Of a stretch of 64,000 bases of DNA, positions 18,632 through 27,852 are shown piece after piece. Source of the DNA: Legionella sp. (GTDB lineage Bacteria > Pseudomonadota > Gammaproteobacteria > Legionellales > Legionellaceae); the NCBI GenBank assembly GCA_013911415.1, contig JACETI010000002.1, forward strand, positions 1-64,000, in the 5' to 3' direction. Both the position numbers and the translations under genes were made by a program. The notes under the pieces were generated by a model. It saw only the letters and a list, made by a program, of their open reading frames with translations. It had not been told where the DNA came from and made no database searches. Every line of letters starts with the position of its first letter. The stretch's first letter is position 1.

Positions 18632-19558
18632 TTACTTTTTTTTAGTCGGCGATACTTTAATTTCTTTCGTTATTTTAACGGTTGAATCGAATGGCTTACC
18701 TTGTCCGATACTTTGTGGATGAAACAATGCTTCTGTATCAATGGCATCAAATTGATAATGCCGGTTACAAAAATCACAATTTATGTCAATTTGCCCGCGT
18801 TCTCGCAAGATTTGCTGAGCCTCTTCTGCGCCTAACATCAACAGTACATTCTTCATTTTTTCTAGACTACAGCTACATTTAAAGCGGATGGGCCTCTCAT
18901 CAAATAGGCGAATATCTGTTTCATGATATAAACGATGTAAGATAGTTTGGTTATCTAACGTAAATAATTCTTGCGCTTGTAAGGTTTGCCCTATTGCAAG
19001 AGCATACTCCCAAAATTGTTCTTGTTGGGAAATGTTTTTCTCCGGCATTAATTGTACCATCATCCCAGCAGCTTGGGTTTCAGACGTTGCTAACCAGACC
19101 TGACTTGTAATTTGCTCGGATTGTGAGAGGTAATGCATCATGTTTTCACTCATTGAGCAAGAATTAATAGGAACAATGCTTCGATACACGTTAGGCTGAT
19201 GCGCCATATTAAGTGTTAAAGACAATTGACCGCTCAAAAAAGATGCATCGTAATCTTCTGTATTTAATTGATCTTCATATTTTGCGGTTGCTCGCAACTG
19301 CAGTTTATCATCACACTGAACCGCCAATAGCGACAAACGCTGATCGCCTTGAAACTGTAAACTGAGTGTCCCTTCAAACTTCATACTTGCAGATAAAAAC
19401 AGACAACTAATCATTGCTTCGCCCAGAAGTTTTTTCACAGCAGCAGGATAAGGATGTTGATTAATAATCGTTTGATAGGTTTTTGTTAGGTTAACAATGC
19501 AGCCACGGATATTTCCATGTTCAAACAAGAAGGGTTGTAAAATATCATCTTTTTTCAT
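18632..19558 (-). CDS. hslO: Redox-regulated chaperone Hsp33
   Basis: Hsp33 is a cytoplasmic holdase activated by oxidative unfolding. The C-terminal zinc site is visible as CSC (from KCSCS) and CDFC about 32 residues later, the CXC/CXXC pair that releases zinc on oxidation. The N-terminal domain (PFLFEHGNIRG) matches the family. The start is placed at ATG 19558; six codons of open frame upstream begin with TTG and add nothing conserved. Length (308) is slightly above the E. coli protein. It is flanked by orphan genes. Confidence 0.93.
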   Translation of the reverse strand: MKKDDILQPFLFEHGNIRGCIVNLTKTYQTIINQHPYPAAVKKLLGEAMISCLFLSASMKFEGTLSLQFQGDQRLSLLAVQCDDKLQLRATAKYEDQLNTEDYDASFLSGQLSLTLNMAHQPNVYRSIVPINSCSMSENMMHYLSQSEQITSQVWLATSETQAAGMMVQLMPEKNISQQEQFWEYALAIGQTLQAQELFTLDNQTILHRLYHETDIRLFDERPIRFKCSCSLEKMKNVLLMLGAEEAQQILRERGQIDINCDFCNRHYQFDAIDTEALFHPQSIGQGKPFDSTVKITKEIKVSPTKKK

Positions 19559-19801
19559 AAGGCTTAATATCAACAAGTGGATGTAGTAATCTATTTTGCC
19601 AAGTATAACCGATTCCTACTTATTCGGCCCCTTAAGATTAAACTGTATTTATAAAGAGGCTTATTTCAAAAATAACGCTTCGGAAAACGGTGAAAAATAA
19701 TAAAGATAATTGTAAATTTTTTTTAATATATCGCTTAAGCTTCTCTTTTTTAATCTTTTTGAATACAATACGATTATTTACGAAATAAAATTGAGTAATT
19801 T

Positions 19802-21457
19802 ATGTTTATTCTTCATTATATTCACACACATCAAGCAACCGAGATTACTTTTCCAAAAATTTATCAATCTTGTCCTAATTTAAAAGATCAAACCCCAGGT
19901 GAAATTGTTGAATATGGTCTAGCGGAACTCATTAAACTTGAAAGAAAACGTGAACAGGAAAATTATACCCCTAAGCAATGGAGAGATTTTAAGCAAGCAA
20001 TATTAGACAAGTTATCTCGTTTAATTACCACAGAAACCATCTCTTCATTTAGCGGCCAAAATTGTTCTTTATCTTTACAACACATTGAAGAATTCAATAA
20101 TTCAGAGAAAAGAGGTTATAAACTTCCTGAGTTGCAGATTAACTTATTAACGAAACGTTTTCATGAAAAACGCCTGGAAGTCCCTCTACACTGTATTGCA
20201 AAAACACTTTCCTCATTAGCCACTCTTCCTACCTCTGAACTGCTCGGTTCTCTGAATTCGAGACAAGTGAAAGAGCTGATTCAAGAGATGCATAGAAGTT
20301 GCTTTTTAGTACCGGGTTACATATCCGCAAATGCACTGGATGTAATGGGGCAGCTTGCATTACTTGATCGCTTTGATTTCGTAGATCCAAGTTATGCGCA
20401 AGATTTTTTAAAGCGAGCGCATCAAACATGCTGGAAATTAAATCCTAAAAATATTGCAAAAGTGATGTGGGGTTTAAGTAAATTAAGCGAGGTTGGTAAG
20501 CTTGATACATTTGATCCCTTATATATACATGATTTTCTCGCCCGCTTATATGAGCAACGTAATGAAGCCAAACTGCACGATATTATGTCAGTACTGCGCT
20601 CATTAAAAAAATTACTTGAATTAGGTAAGCTTGATTCATTTAAGTCTTTGCATATTGATGATTTAATTGCTCATTTGCAACCACAACACTTTAATGAGAC
20701 CCCTCATAACATTGCAAATATGTTATATCTTTTGGGAAAAATGGTTGAATTTAACCAACTTGATACGTTTGAACCCGAATACGTTTATAAATTAGTAGAT
20801 CAACTCTGTAAACAACGTTATATAACAGGGGTTCAGGAATTCGCCTTAGCAGTATGGGCGTGCGGAATTATTCATACCCTAGTACCTTTGAACCTACAAG
20901 TTATTGAGCCTTTGCTGAATATAACTCCAATGCTTCATTTAACCGATAATGAAGCAAACCAAATTTTAATGGGAGTATGCTTATTAGGTCTCCAACATAA
21001 GTACGAATCTCAATTAGCACCACTCATCAAGCAATGTCGCCCCATATCCCATCTGTCAAATTCGTGCATCGCACCCTATATTGCTAATGTAGACCACTGG
21101 AAAAAAGAAGCTTTTCTATATCCGTTTTACGTCGATTTACTTATCGAAAAAAATGGCAAAAAACAAGTGATTGAATTTGATGGCCCTCATCATCACTTAA
21201 AGCAGCAACAGTGTTTTGATCGTTTTAGAGATAAGTTGATACGAAAAAAAGGATACGAAATTATTCGTATTTCTTATGAGAATGAAAAGAATATACACGC
21301 TGCTAAAAGGAATGGAAAAAATTCTGCACGCTTTTATCCAGAAGAAACAGCGCCGTTAAAGCAAGTAGCTATTCCGCGTATTTATCAAAAACCAACTGCC
21401 ACCGGAAACGATAATGGTGATACAAAACCTACCCGCATTAAATTCAGTAATTATTAA
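19802..21457 (+). CDS. RAP-domain protein with helical repeats
   Basis: This 551-residue protein has a C-terminal RAP domain (about residues 439-496: VDLLIEKNGKKQVIEFDGPHHH), a restriction-endonuclease-like fold found mainly in organellar and apicomplexan RNA-binding proteins. Before it lie helical repeats of about 37-40 residues from about 155 to 370, such as NPKNIAKVMWGLSKLSEVGKLDTF and NIANMLYLLGKMVEFNQLDTF, resembling DUF1601/octotricopeptide-type repeats known from Coxiella. Acidic Glu and Asp positions in the RAP fold (IEFDGPHH) are retained. An RNA-binding role, in the bacterium or in host organelles, is inferred. It starts at ATG 19802; no operon partner. Confidence 0.8.
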   Translation: MFILHYIHTHQATEITFPKIYQSCPNLKDQTPGEIVEYGLAELIKLERKREQENYTPKQWRDFKQAILDKLSRLITTETISSFSGQNCSLSLQHIEEFNNSEKRGYKLPELQINLLTKRFHEKRLEVPLHCIAKTLSSLATLPTSELLGSLNSRQVKELIQEMHRSCFLVPGYISANALDVMGQLALLDRFDFVDPSYAQDFLKRAHQTCWKLNPKNIAKVMWGLSKLSEVGKLDTFDPLYIHDFLARLYEQRNEAKLHDIMSVLRSLKKLLELGKLDSFKSLHIDDLIAHLQPQHFNETPHNIANMLYLLGKMVEFNQLDTFEPEYVYKLVDQLCKQRYITGVQEFALAVWACGIIHTLVPLNLQVIEPLLNITPMLHLTDNEANQILMGVCLLGLQHKYESQLAPLIKQCRPISHLSNSCIAPYIANVDHWKKEAFLYPFYVDLLIEKNGKKQVIEFDGPHHHLKQQQCFDRFRDKLIRKKGYEIIRISYENEKNIHAAKRNGKNSARFYPEETAPLKQVAIPRIYQKPTATGNDNGDTKPTRIKFSNY

Positions 21458-21537
21458 ATGGCTTTTTTAAACGAGAGGTAGCAGTCTTTTCAAACGGTAT
21501 GATACGCTTGCGCATTCTATAAAAAGCATGTATTTCT

Positions 21538-22713
21538 ATGCAAAAAGTTGATGTGATCATTATAGGGGCAGGCGCATCAGGTTTGATGTGCGCCATTGAA
21601 GCCAGCAAACGACAGCGCAAGGTTGTTGTTTTCGACCATGCAAATAAGGTCGGAAAAAAAATCCTAATGTCTGGCGGGGGACGTTGTAATTTTACGAATT
21701 ATTATATTGAGCCAGAAAAATACAGTTCTCAAAATCCTCATTTTTTTAAATCAGCTCTAGCGCGCTATACGCAGTGGGATTTTATTGAGCTAGTCAAAAA
21801 ACATGCTATACCTTTTCATGAAAAAACGTTGGGACAATTATTTTGCGATAATAAATCTAAAGATATTGTCGAGATGCTTTTGTCAGAATGTCACGAAAAA
21901 GGTGCCAGTATCGAAATCAACACCCGTGTAGATCGTATAGAAAAAAATCATGAATTTAAGCTCAATACGAGTAAAGGTATCTTTTCATGCACCTCTTTAG
22001 TTATTGCGAGCGGAGGTTTATCTATCCCTACCATGGGTGCAAGTCCATTTGCTTACAAAGTTGCTGAGCAATTTGGAATTAACGTCTTACCAACACGTGC
22101 AGGTCTTGTACCTTTAACATTGGATGTAAGAGAAAAAGAACAAACGGCTTTGCTTTCGGGGATAGGGCTTGAAAGTATTGTCAAAAATGAACGTGTTCAA
22201 TTTCGTGAGCATACATTATTCACACATCGAGGTTTGAGCGGCCCTGCGATATTGCAACTATCTTCCTACTGGTATCCCGGAGAAATCATCACTATTAACT
22301 GGTTACCTAACGTTTCTCTGTCAATGCTTCTCAGCAAGGCAAGAGTAGATAACCCTCACAAACAACTTAAAACCTTCTTATCTGGGTACTTACCCAAACG
22401 AATGGTGGAACTTTTTACACCGTTAGATCTTATCGAAAAAAAATTAGCTGATCTGGCAAATAGCGACTTAGAACAGGTCGCGAAAGTATTTCATTGTTGG
22501 CAAGTTAAACCTAACGGCACAGAAGGGTACCGCACGGCTGAAGTCACTCTCGGGGGCATCGATGGTCATGCAATTTCATCAAAAACAATGGAAGCGAACA
22601 CAGTTGACGGGCTCTATTTTATAGGAGAGGCATTAGATGTTCATGGATGGTTGGGTGGTTATAATTTTCAATGGGCATGGTCCTCAGGTTGGGCGGCAGG
22701 CCAATCTGTGTAG
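21538..22713 (+). CDS. yhiN: NAD(P)/FAD-dependent oxidoreductase, HI0933/YhiN family
   Basis: This flavoprotein of 391 residues has the dinucleotide-binding motif IIGAGASGLMCAIEA at residues 8-22 and the family motif GKKILMSGGGRCNFTN near residues 40-55. A second conserved stretch, GLYFIGEALDVHGWLGGYNFQWAWSSG near the C-terminus, completes the FAD site. Length is usual for TIGR00275-type proteins. The reaction is unknown. The next gene begins 19 bases downstream in the same direction, so they are probably co-transcribed. Confidence 0.88.
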   Translation: MQKVDVIIIGAGASGLMCAIEASKRQRKVVVFDHANKVGKKILMSGGGRCNFTNYYIEPEKYSSQNPHFFKSALARYTQWDFIELVKKHAIPFHEKTLGQLFCDNKSKDIVEMLLSECHEKGASIEINTRVDRIEKNHEFKLNTSKGIFSCTSLVIASGGLSIPTMGASPFAYKVAEQFGINVLPTRAGLVPLTLDVREKEQTALLSGIGLESIVKNERVQFREHTLFTHRGLSGPAILQLSSYWYPGEIITINWLPNVSLSMLLSKARVDNPHKQLKTFLSGYLPKRMVELFTPLDLIEKKLADLANSDLEQVAKVFHCWQVKPNGTEGYRTAEVTLGGIDGHAISSKTMEANTVDGLYFIGEALDVHGWLGGYNFQWAWSSGWAAGQSV

Positions 22714-22732
22714 ACATGAGTAAGGATATAGG

Positions 22733-23791
22733 ATGGATAACTTTCAAGCCGTAATTAATTCACTAGCATTATTTCGTTCGGTACCTATCAGCGCAACTAA
22801 GACGGTTGATGATCTGGTACTACTTCTTAGTATTTATCAACAAGCGCAAGAAACAAAAACAGCCTTAATGGTTGATCAAAAGTTAGTTGTGGCAGCTTTG
22901 TTATCAATCGATCAAAGCATTGAACGTATACAACAAGTAAAAAACAATATTGAAAAAGCCTATGGAAACCAAGCAGGGTACGTAGCAGGATATAATCAAA
23001 TAACGGATATCAGAAGAGCAAAAAATAAAGAAATTCAGTCGCAATTAAAAAAACTTTTATTTCTAGAGAAGAAACATAGAGAACGCAAAAATATTTTGTT
23101 GTTAATACAAAAAAACATGACAACGATTGAGAAAAGTAATCAAACAATTCAATTAAAAGCAGTTAGCATGCTGCGGACATTACGTCCCAGCCTACTCGAA
23201 TTTTATGGATATGATCGGGTGCTGGGTTACCCCTATGGCACAAATAAAACTTACCCGCAGTTAGAAACAGATACAAAAACACGCCTGTTATTGGCAATTT
23301 TTGATGCATTAATGTTAATCGCAAAGATCGCGCCTAAGAATTCACTTTTACTTAAGGAAGAGCAAAAAATATACACAATTGTGGGTTATCAATTTAATTT
23401 AAATAATTTAATAAACTTCAATCGAAAAGAATCCATTGATACTCAAGGTCAGCAGCACTCTCTCTGGTTTAAAAGCTCAATTCCAATCGGCTTAAACGAT
23501 GCCTTTTGCTCAATGGATGTGGCACATATCCAAGCAGAAGCGATTAACAGAAAAATAAGTGCTTGCCCCACATTAAATGCTGATACGCAATATGCACTTG
23601 GAAGATCAGAAAAGCTTAAGTTTACTAAAAGTCAAAAAAAAGCATCTACTTATTTTTTTAAAGCAGAAACCAAAAATGCAGATACTGTAACTGTAACCAA
23701 TGAACTCACTCAAACCAAAATGCGTGAAAATATTTACGATACTTTTTTACCTGAAAAATGCCTCGATGTTCTGACCTGGAGTCCACCCTAA
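22733..23791 (+). CDS. Orphan coiled-coil protein
   Basis: The 352-residue product is not recognised. ATG 22733 follows AGGATATAGG, a workable ribosome binding site, 19 bases after the flavoprotein gene. Residues 55-150 are Lys/Gln/Glu-rich and probably form a coiled coil; the central part has hydrophobic helices (LLLAIFDALMLIAKIA near 183-198), possibly a buried helix rather than a membrane span. The C-terminal 100 residues are polar. It lacks a signal peptide. It could be an effector expressed by readthrough from the flavoprotein gene. Confidence 0.6.
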   Translation: MDNFQAVINSLALFRSVPISATKTVDDLVLLLSIYQQAQETKTALMVDQKLVVAALLSIDQSIERIQQVKNNIEKAYGNQAGYVAGYNQITDIRRAKNKEIQSQLKKLLFLEKKHRERKNILLLIQKNMTTIEKSNQTIQLKAVSMLRTLRPSLLEFYGYDRVLGYPYGTNKTYPQLETDTKTRLLLAIFDALMLIAKIAPKNSLLLKEEQKIYTIVGYQFNLNNLINFNRKESIDTQGQQHSLWFKSSIPIGLNDAFCSMDVAHIQAEAINRKISACPTLNADTQYALGRSEKLKFTKSQKKASTYFFKAETKNADTVTVTNELTQTKMRENIYDTFLPEKCLDVLTWSPP

Positions 23792-23927
23792 AGGCCACTC
23801 CTAATAGTTAAGGGCATTAAATTTTGCGGTGATCCCATTAGAAACAAACTGAACCTTTAATAATAAATCTGTTTTTTTATAAATAATATGTGATAATGTA
23901 TTTTTTCATTTTATTAGGGGTGATCTC

Positions 23928-24953
23928 ATGTTTAAGAAGTCTGAAACGATTAAAGGCCATATGGCTATTAGGAAAGAGCGACCACCTGTGCCAGATTTAA
24001 TATATCCATACAAAGAAGATCCTTTATCTAAACGTTTGCGTAGGTTTTCTAACGTCAACATCACGAAGCCACATTATTCAGATATGGTTTATCTTGGAAC
24101 CAATGAGAACTATAAGGAAAGCTTTGCAAAATTATCAAAAATAAATCGGGTCAATGACGGTTGTCATTTTGGTTTCTCAAGCTGGCATAATTTCGATATT
24201 GCCGCACAAAGACGCTCAAATAGAATCATCATTTGCGATATTAATCCGGAGAATGCTCTTTTTTTGCACGAAACTTTGCAAATATTGCGGGATGCTAAAG
24301 ATTCCAGAGATTTCATACGTAAAATGATTGACTATGTTAAAGAAAATGAGTTTATCACTGCAGATGGCAAATGTATTAACAAAGATTTTTCAAAGAGCAT
24401 TTTTTTTTCTGACAATGTCAGCGATAACGAGATCTATCGAGAAATAAAATCGTTGGAAGATGAATTAAATATTGAATTAATCCGTCCGCTTAGCTGGGTT
24501 TCAGATGCCAATAGCTTTAATCACATTAAAAAATTGGCAAATTTAGACAGAATTGTACTTTTGACAGAAGATATTTGCACAACAGAAACATTCATAAAGA
24601 TAACAAACCTTTTAAAAGATAACGGTGTGCAAATCGACAGCCTTTACCTTAGTAACATTGCCGACGCCTTACGTGGGGAGTGTAGGAAAAAATTTGTTAA
24701 AACCGTAGAAATACTCTCTCCAGGAGCAGTAACAATTCATGCACCAGATTGTCAACAAAGAATTTTATCCTCAAAAATCAGTAGCCCAATTGAGCTGCAG
24801 CGGGAGCTATATCCTAAAGATTTATATCCGACACTAACGTTATTTAAAGATAGTCCAAATAAAACGAAAACTAACGAGACGGCGCAGTCTACTCTCGCTG
24901 CACAAGAAGATGCGATGAATTCAACGACAAGCCGATACTCTTTTAAGTTCTAA
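23928..24953 (+). CDS. Rossmann-like orphan, possible SAM-dependent methyltransferase relative
   Basis: This 341-residue protein contains GFSSWHNFDIAAQ followed by RIIICDINPENALFLHETL (about residues 84-117). That spacing of an Asn-Phe-Asp-Ile-Ala helix before a beta strand ending in an acidic residue resembles the SAM-binding core of LIC_10091/DUF7790-like methyltransferase relatives as I recall them. A second strand-helix unit, RIVLLTEDICTTETF, and VQIDSLYLSNI further support a Rossmann fold. Catalytic residues cannot be assigned. AGGGG lies eight bases before ATG 23928. The C-terminal 40 residues are polar and probably flexible. Confidence 0.6.
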   Translation: MFKKSETIKGHMAIRKERPPVPDLIYPYKEDPLSKRLRRFSNVNITKPHYSDMVYLGTNENYKESFAKLSKINRVNDGCHFGFSSWHNFDIAAQRRSNRIIICDINPENALFLHETLQILRDAKDSRDFIRKMIDYVKENEFITADGKCINKDFSKSIFFSDNVSDNEIYREIKSLEDELNIELIRPLSWVSDANSFNHIKKLANLDRIVLLTEDICTTETFIKITNLLKDNGVQIDSLYLSNIADALRGECRKKFVKTVEILSPGAVTIHAPDCQQRILSSKISSPIELQRELYPKDLYPTLTLFKDSPNKTKTNETAQSTLAAQEDAMNSTTSRYSFKF

Positions 24954-25059
24954 TGTGCTATTTTAGATAGGTTGCTGACTCAAAGGAGAGGAATTGATTC
25001 TCTAATTGACAAGCAATCAGGCATATTGAAACATTTTTCAAAATAGTAGATAATTCTAT

Positions 25060-25088
25060 CTGTTAATTATGTTTCAATTTGATATAAT
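25060..25088 (+). promoter_or_regulatory. Putative extended -10 promoter of the cold-shock gene
   Basis: A perfect TATAAT at 25083-25088 is preceded by TG one base away, giving an extended -10 element; a weak CTGTTA lies 17 bases upstream. The start codon is only 32 bases downstream, so the leader is short, unlike the long cold-sensing leader of E. coli cspA. Confidence 0.5.
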
Positions 25089-25120
25089 TCAATACCCATT
25101 AAAAGTAAATGAGAAAATAG

Positions 25121-25327
25121 ATGTCAGATAAATTACGCGGTAAAGTAAAGTGGTTCAACGATAGTAAAGGCTTTGGTTTTATTGAAAGTGAAGGAAAAGA
25201 TTATTTTGTGCATTTCAGCGCAATTCAATCTACAGGTTTCAAGACACTTTCTGAAGGTACTAGCGTTTTGTTTAAAGCGGTGAAAGGTCAAAAGGGTCCT
25301 CAAGCAGAAGACGTTGAAGTCGTTTGA
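25121..25327 (+). CDS. csp: Cold-shock domain protein, CspA family
   Basis: This is a complete 68-residue cold-shock domain with RNP1 KGFGFI at residues 16-21 and RNP2 VHFSAI at 30-35. It binds single-stranded RNA or DNA and melts secondary structure. The ATG is preceded by GAGAA. A long hairpin follows at 25336-25396. The next gene in the same direction is a DEAD-box helicase, a functional match for cold adaptation, although a separate transcript is likely. Confidence 0.95.
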   Translation: MSDKLRGKVKWFNDSKGFGFIESEGKDYFVHFSAIQSTGFKTLSEGTSVLFKAVKGQKGPQAEDVEVV

Positions 25328-25335
25328 TGATTGTT

Positions 25336-25396
25336 GAAAGTAACTAACCCTAGCTTCTTGTGAAGCATTAAAAAAGCAGCTTAGCTAGTTACTTTC
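25336..25396 (+). terminator. Long hairpin behind the cold-shock gene
   Basis: GAAAGTAACTA (25336-25346) and TAGTTACTTTC (25386-25396) form a perfect 11-bp stem enclosing about 39 bases, within which GCTTC/GAAGC forms a second hairpin. No T-run follows, so it may be an RNA-stability or processing structure rather than a simple terminator. Confidence 0.45.
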
Positions 25397-25538
25397 TATG
25401 TAGTAGTATATCCAAGTATTATTCTTATCACTCTGCCTCTCTCAATTCTACCCAAAAGAGCGCCAAGCTCAGTGACTGATTCAACAAGAAAAATTCTTTG
25501 CATAGAAATATCCTATGCAAAGATATAGAGAACTTTAC

Positions 25539-26789
25539 ATGAATTTTGAACAATTAAATCTAATCGCGCCTTTGCTCAGTGCTATTCAAGAACAACAGTA
25601 TGAGATCCCTTCACCCATTCAGCAACAAGCGATTCCAAGCATATTGAAAGGCGCTGATTTATTAGCGTCAGCGCAGACGGGTACCGGGAAAACCGCGGCA
25701 TTTACCTTACCCCTTTTACAACGATTGGCAGAGAAGCCCAGAGCGAAAGCCAATTGTGCGCTCGCACTAATATTAACACCCACACGAGAATTAGCAGCTC
25801 AAATCCACGAGCATGTCTTGCAACTGGGGCGATATCTTAAGCTGCGATCTACCGTTGTCTATGGTGGCGTTAAAATCAACCCACAAATGATGGCGCTGCG
25901 AGCCGGCGTAGAGATCATTGTAGCCACACCGGGTCGTTTACTTGATCTATATAAACAAAATGCCATTCGTTTTGATTCGATTCAAACGTTAGTATTAGAT
26001 GAAGCAGATCGAATGTTGGATATGGGATTTATCCATGATATTAAAAGGATTCTTTCTGCATTACCACGGAATCGTCAAAATTTATTATTTTCAGCTACTT
26101 TTTCCAATGAAATCAGAACACTCGCCAAACAATTACTAATAAATCCTGTTGAGGTTTCGGTTGCCCCGAAAAATTCTACCGCTGTAAAGGTTACTCAGGT
26201 CATACACCCCGTTGATAAAGCTCAAAAAACAGCTCTTCTCTGTCATTTAATTCAAAAAGAAAACTGGCAACAAGCGCTTGTTTTTTCCCGCACTAAACAT
26301 GGAGCAAATAAGCTTGTAAAAGGTTTAGCTGCTGCCAATGTTTCTGCTTTAGCCATTCATGGCAATAAAAGCCAAAACCAGCGCATTAAAGCACTTGATG
26401 AGTTCAAAAAAGGGAAAGTACAAATTCTAGTCGCTACTGACATTGTATCCAGAGGTATCGACATCGACCAACTCCCATTGGTTGTAAATTTTGATCTACC
26501 GCAAGTGCCTCATGATTATGTGCACCGCATAGGGCGAACAGGGCGTGCTGGATGCGATGGACTTGCAGTTTCTTTAGTAAGTTCTGATGAGTTTCAACAA
26601 CTGCAGGACATCGAAAAAGTGATCAATCACCGTCTTAAACGGATTGAAATTGATAATTTTGAGCCTAATCATCGGCTTCCGTCGCAGCCGATTAAAACAC
26701 GAGGGCCTGCTCATCCTGCTGGCTCATCTGTAAAAAAGAATAGCGCTCAGAAATGGTCAAAAAGGGGACAGAAAAATAAAGTTAGATAG
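25539..26789 (+). CDS. rhlE: DEAD-box ATP-dependent RNA helicase, RhlE-like
   Basis: All core motifs are visible: Q motif (IPSPIQQQAIP), Walker A AQTGTGKT, PTRELAAQ, DEAD, SAT, and HRIGRTGR. The two RecA-like domains are followed by a basic tail of about 50 residues (KRGQKNK at the end), as in RhlE proteins. I choose ATG 25539 (MNFEQLNL) over the ATG 24 bases upstream because AGAG lies eight bases before it and homologues start with this sequence. Role: RNA remodelling in ribosome assembly or mRNA decay; proximity to the cold-shock gene fits. Confidence 0.9.
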   Translation: MNFEQLNLIAPLLSAIQEQQYEIPSPIQQQAIPSILKGADLLASAQTGTGKTAAFTLPLLQRLAEKPRAKANCALALILTPTRELAAQIHEHVLQLGRYLKLRSTVVYGGVKINPQMMALRAGVEIIVATPGRLLDLYKQNAIRFDSIQTLVLDEADRMLDMGFIHDIKRILSALPRNRQNLLFSATFSNEIRTLAKQLLINPVEVSVAPKNSTAVKVTQVIHPVDKAQKTALLCHLIQKENWQQALVFSRTKHGANKLVKGLAAANVSALAIHGNKSQNQRIKALDEFKKGKVQILVATDIVSRGIDIDQLPLVVNFDLPQVPHDYVHRIGRTGRAGCDGLAVSLVSSDEFQQLQDIEKVINHRLKRIEIDNFEPNHRLPSQPIKTRGPAHPAGSSVKKNSAQKWSKRGQKNKVR

Positions 26790-26815
26790 TCCGGTTGGAA
26801 AGATGGAGAAGTTTC

Positions 26816-26832
26816 GCTGCCATCAAGGCAGC
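26816..26832. terminator. Short hairpin between convergent genes
   Basis: GCTGCC and GGCAGC form a 6-bp stem with a 5-base loop between rhlE and gshB. No T-run on either side; a weak terminator at best. Confidence 0.35.
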
Positions 26833-26860
26833 TCACTATAGAGCATTAATTTCATAAAAT

Positions 26861-27805
26861 TTATAGATAGTTTTTTAGATGACCTAAATATTCTGTAGCC
26901 AAGTCTAAATTTGTTTCTTTAGCAATTTCTTGCAAACAAGTAGGGCTTGTAACGTTTATTTCTGTTAAGTAATCACCGATGATATCAACCCCGACAAAAT
27001 ACAAACCCTTTGCCTTTAGCGTCGGTGCAAGCTCCTGACAAATGTAACGATCACGCTCCGTAATTGGTACAACTAATCCTTTGGCACCTGCTGCTAAATT
27101 TCCGCGAAGATCATCACTCGCGGGGATACGCGCCAGTGCAAAAGGCACGGGCTCTCCATTCATGATAAGTATTCGTTTATCTCCACTTTCTTTAATGTCA
27201 GGTATAAATAATTGGGCCATTATACTCATTGTTGCGTTTTTAGTGAGTAACTCTAAAATAACTGGTAGATTAGTCCCTTTTTCATCTACATAAAAAACTG
27301 ATTGCCCGCCCATAGCATTAAGAGGCTTAAAAATAACCTTTTGATGGGTTTGCCAGAAGTTATGGAGATGTTGTAAGTTGCAGCTTACAAGCGTAGGCGG
27401 GCAACATTGTGGAAAATTTAAGGTGAAAAATTTCTCATTAGCATCTCTCAAACTTTGAGGATTATTGGCAACGAGTACACCCGTTTTTTCTACAAGATTT
27501 AATGCATAAGTAGCGTAAATATATTCCATGTTAAAAGGGGGATCTTTACGCATCAATATGATATCTAAAGAATCAAGCGGCAACATGCCCAGCGCTGTTA
27601 CATGCGTACCAGCCCTATTTTTTAAATGCTTTACTTCAATTTTTGACAAAGCAGCGTATACATGTCCATTTTCAGTGTAGAGGGAAGATTGATCAAAGCA
27701 GTAACTTTCCCATCCAAGGCGATAGGCAGCATTCAGCATTGCAAGTGTCGTATCTTTTAATGGATTTAGATTGACTAATGGATCCATGAACGCAGCAATT
27801 TTCAT
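26861..27805 (-). CDS. gshB: Glutathione synthetase
   Basis: This ATP-grasp enzyme joins gamma-glutamylcysteine and glycine to make glutathione. The N-terminus (MKIAAFMDPLVNLNPLKDTT) matches gammaproteobacterial GshB, including the conserved DP..L...KDTT pattern. The ATP-grasp motifs IFKPLNAMGGQSVF and the metal-binding end DIIGDYLTEINVTSP are present. The second Met is taken as start. It lies 47 bases behind gshA on the same strand, forming a two-gene glutathione operon. Length (314) is normal. Confidence 0.95.
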   Translation of the reverse strand: MKIAAFMDPLVNLNPLKDTTLAMLNAAYRLGWESYCFDQSSLYTENGHVYAALSKIEVKHLKNRAGTHVTALGMLPLDSLDIILMRKDPPFNMEYIYATYALNLVEKTGVLVANNPQSLRDANEKFFTLNFPQCCPPTLVSCNLQHLHNFWQTHQKVIFKPLNAMGGQSVFYVDEKGTNLPVILELLTKNATMSIMAQLFIPDIKESGDKRILIMNGEPVPFALARIPASDDLRGNLAAGAKGLVVPITERDRYICQELAPTLKAKGLYFVGVDIIGDYLTEINVTSPTCLQEIAKETNLDLATEYLGHLKNYL

Positions 27806-27852
27806 CATTATTTCCTATAACATTACCTGTAGAGCAAAGAATTCGGGTAAAT

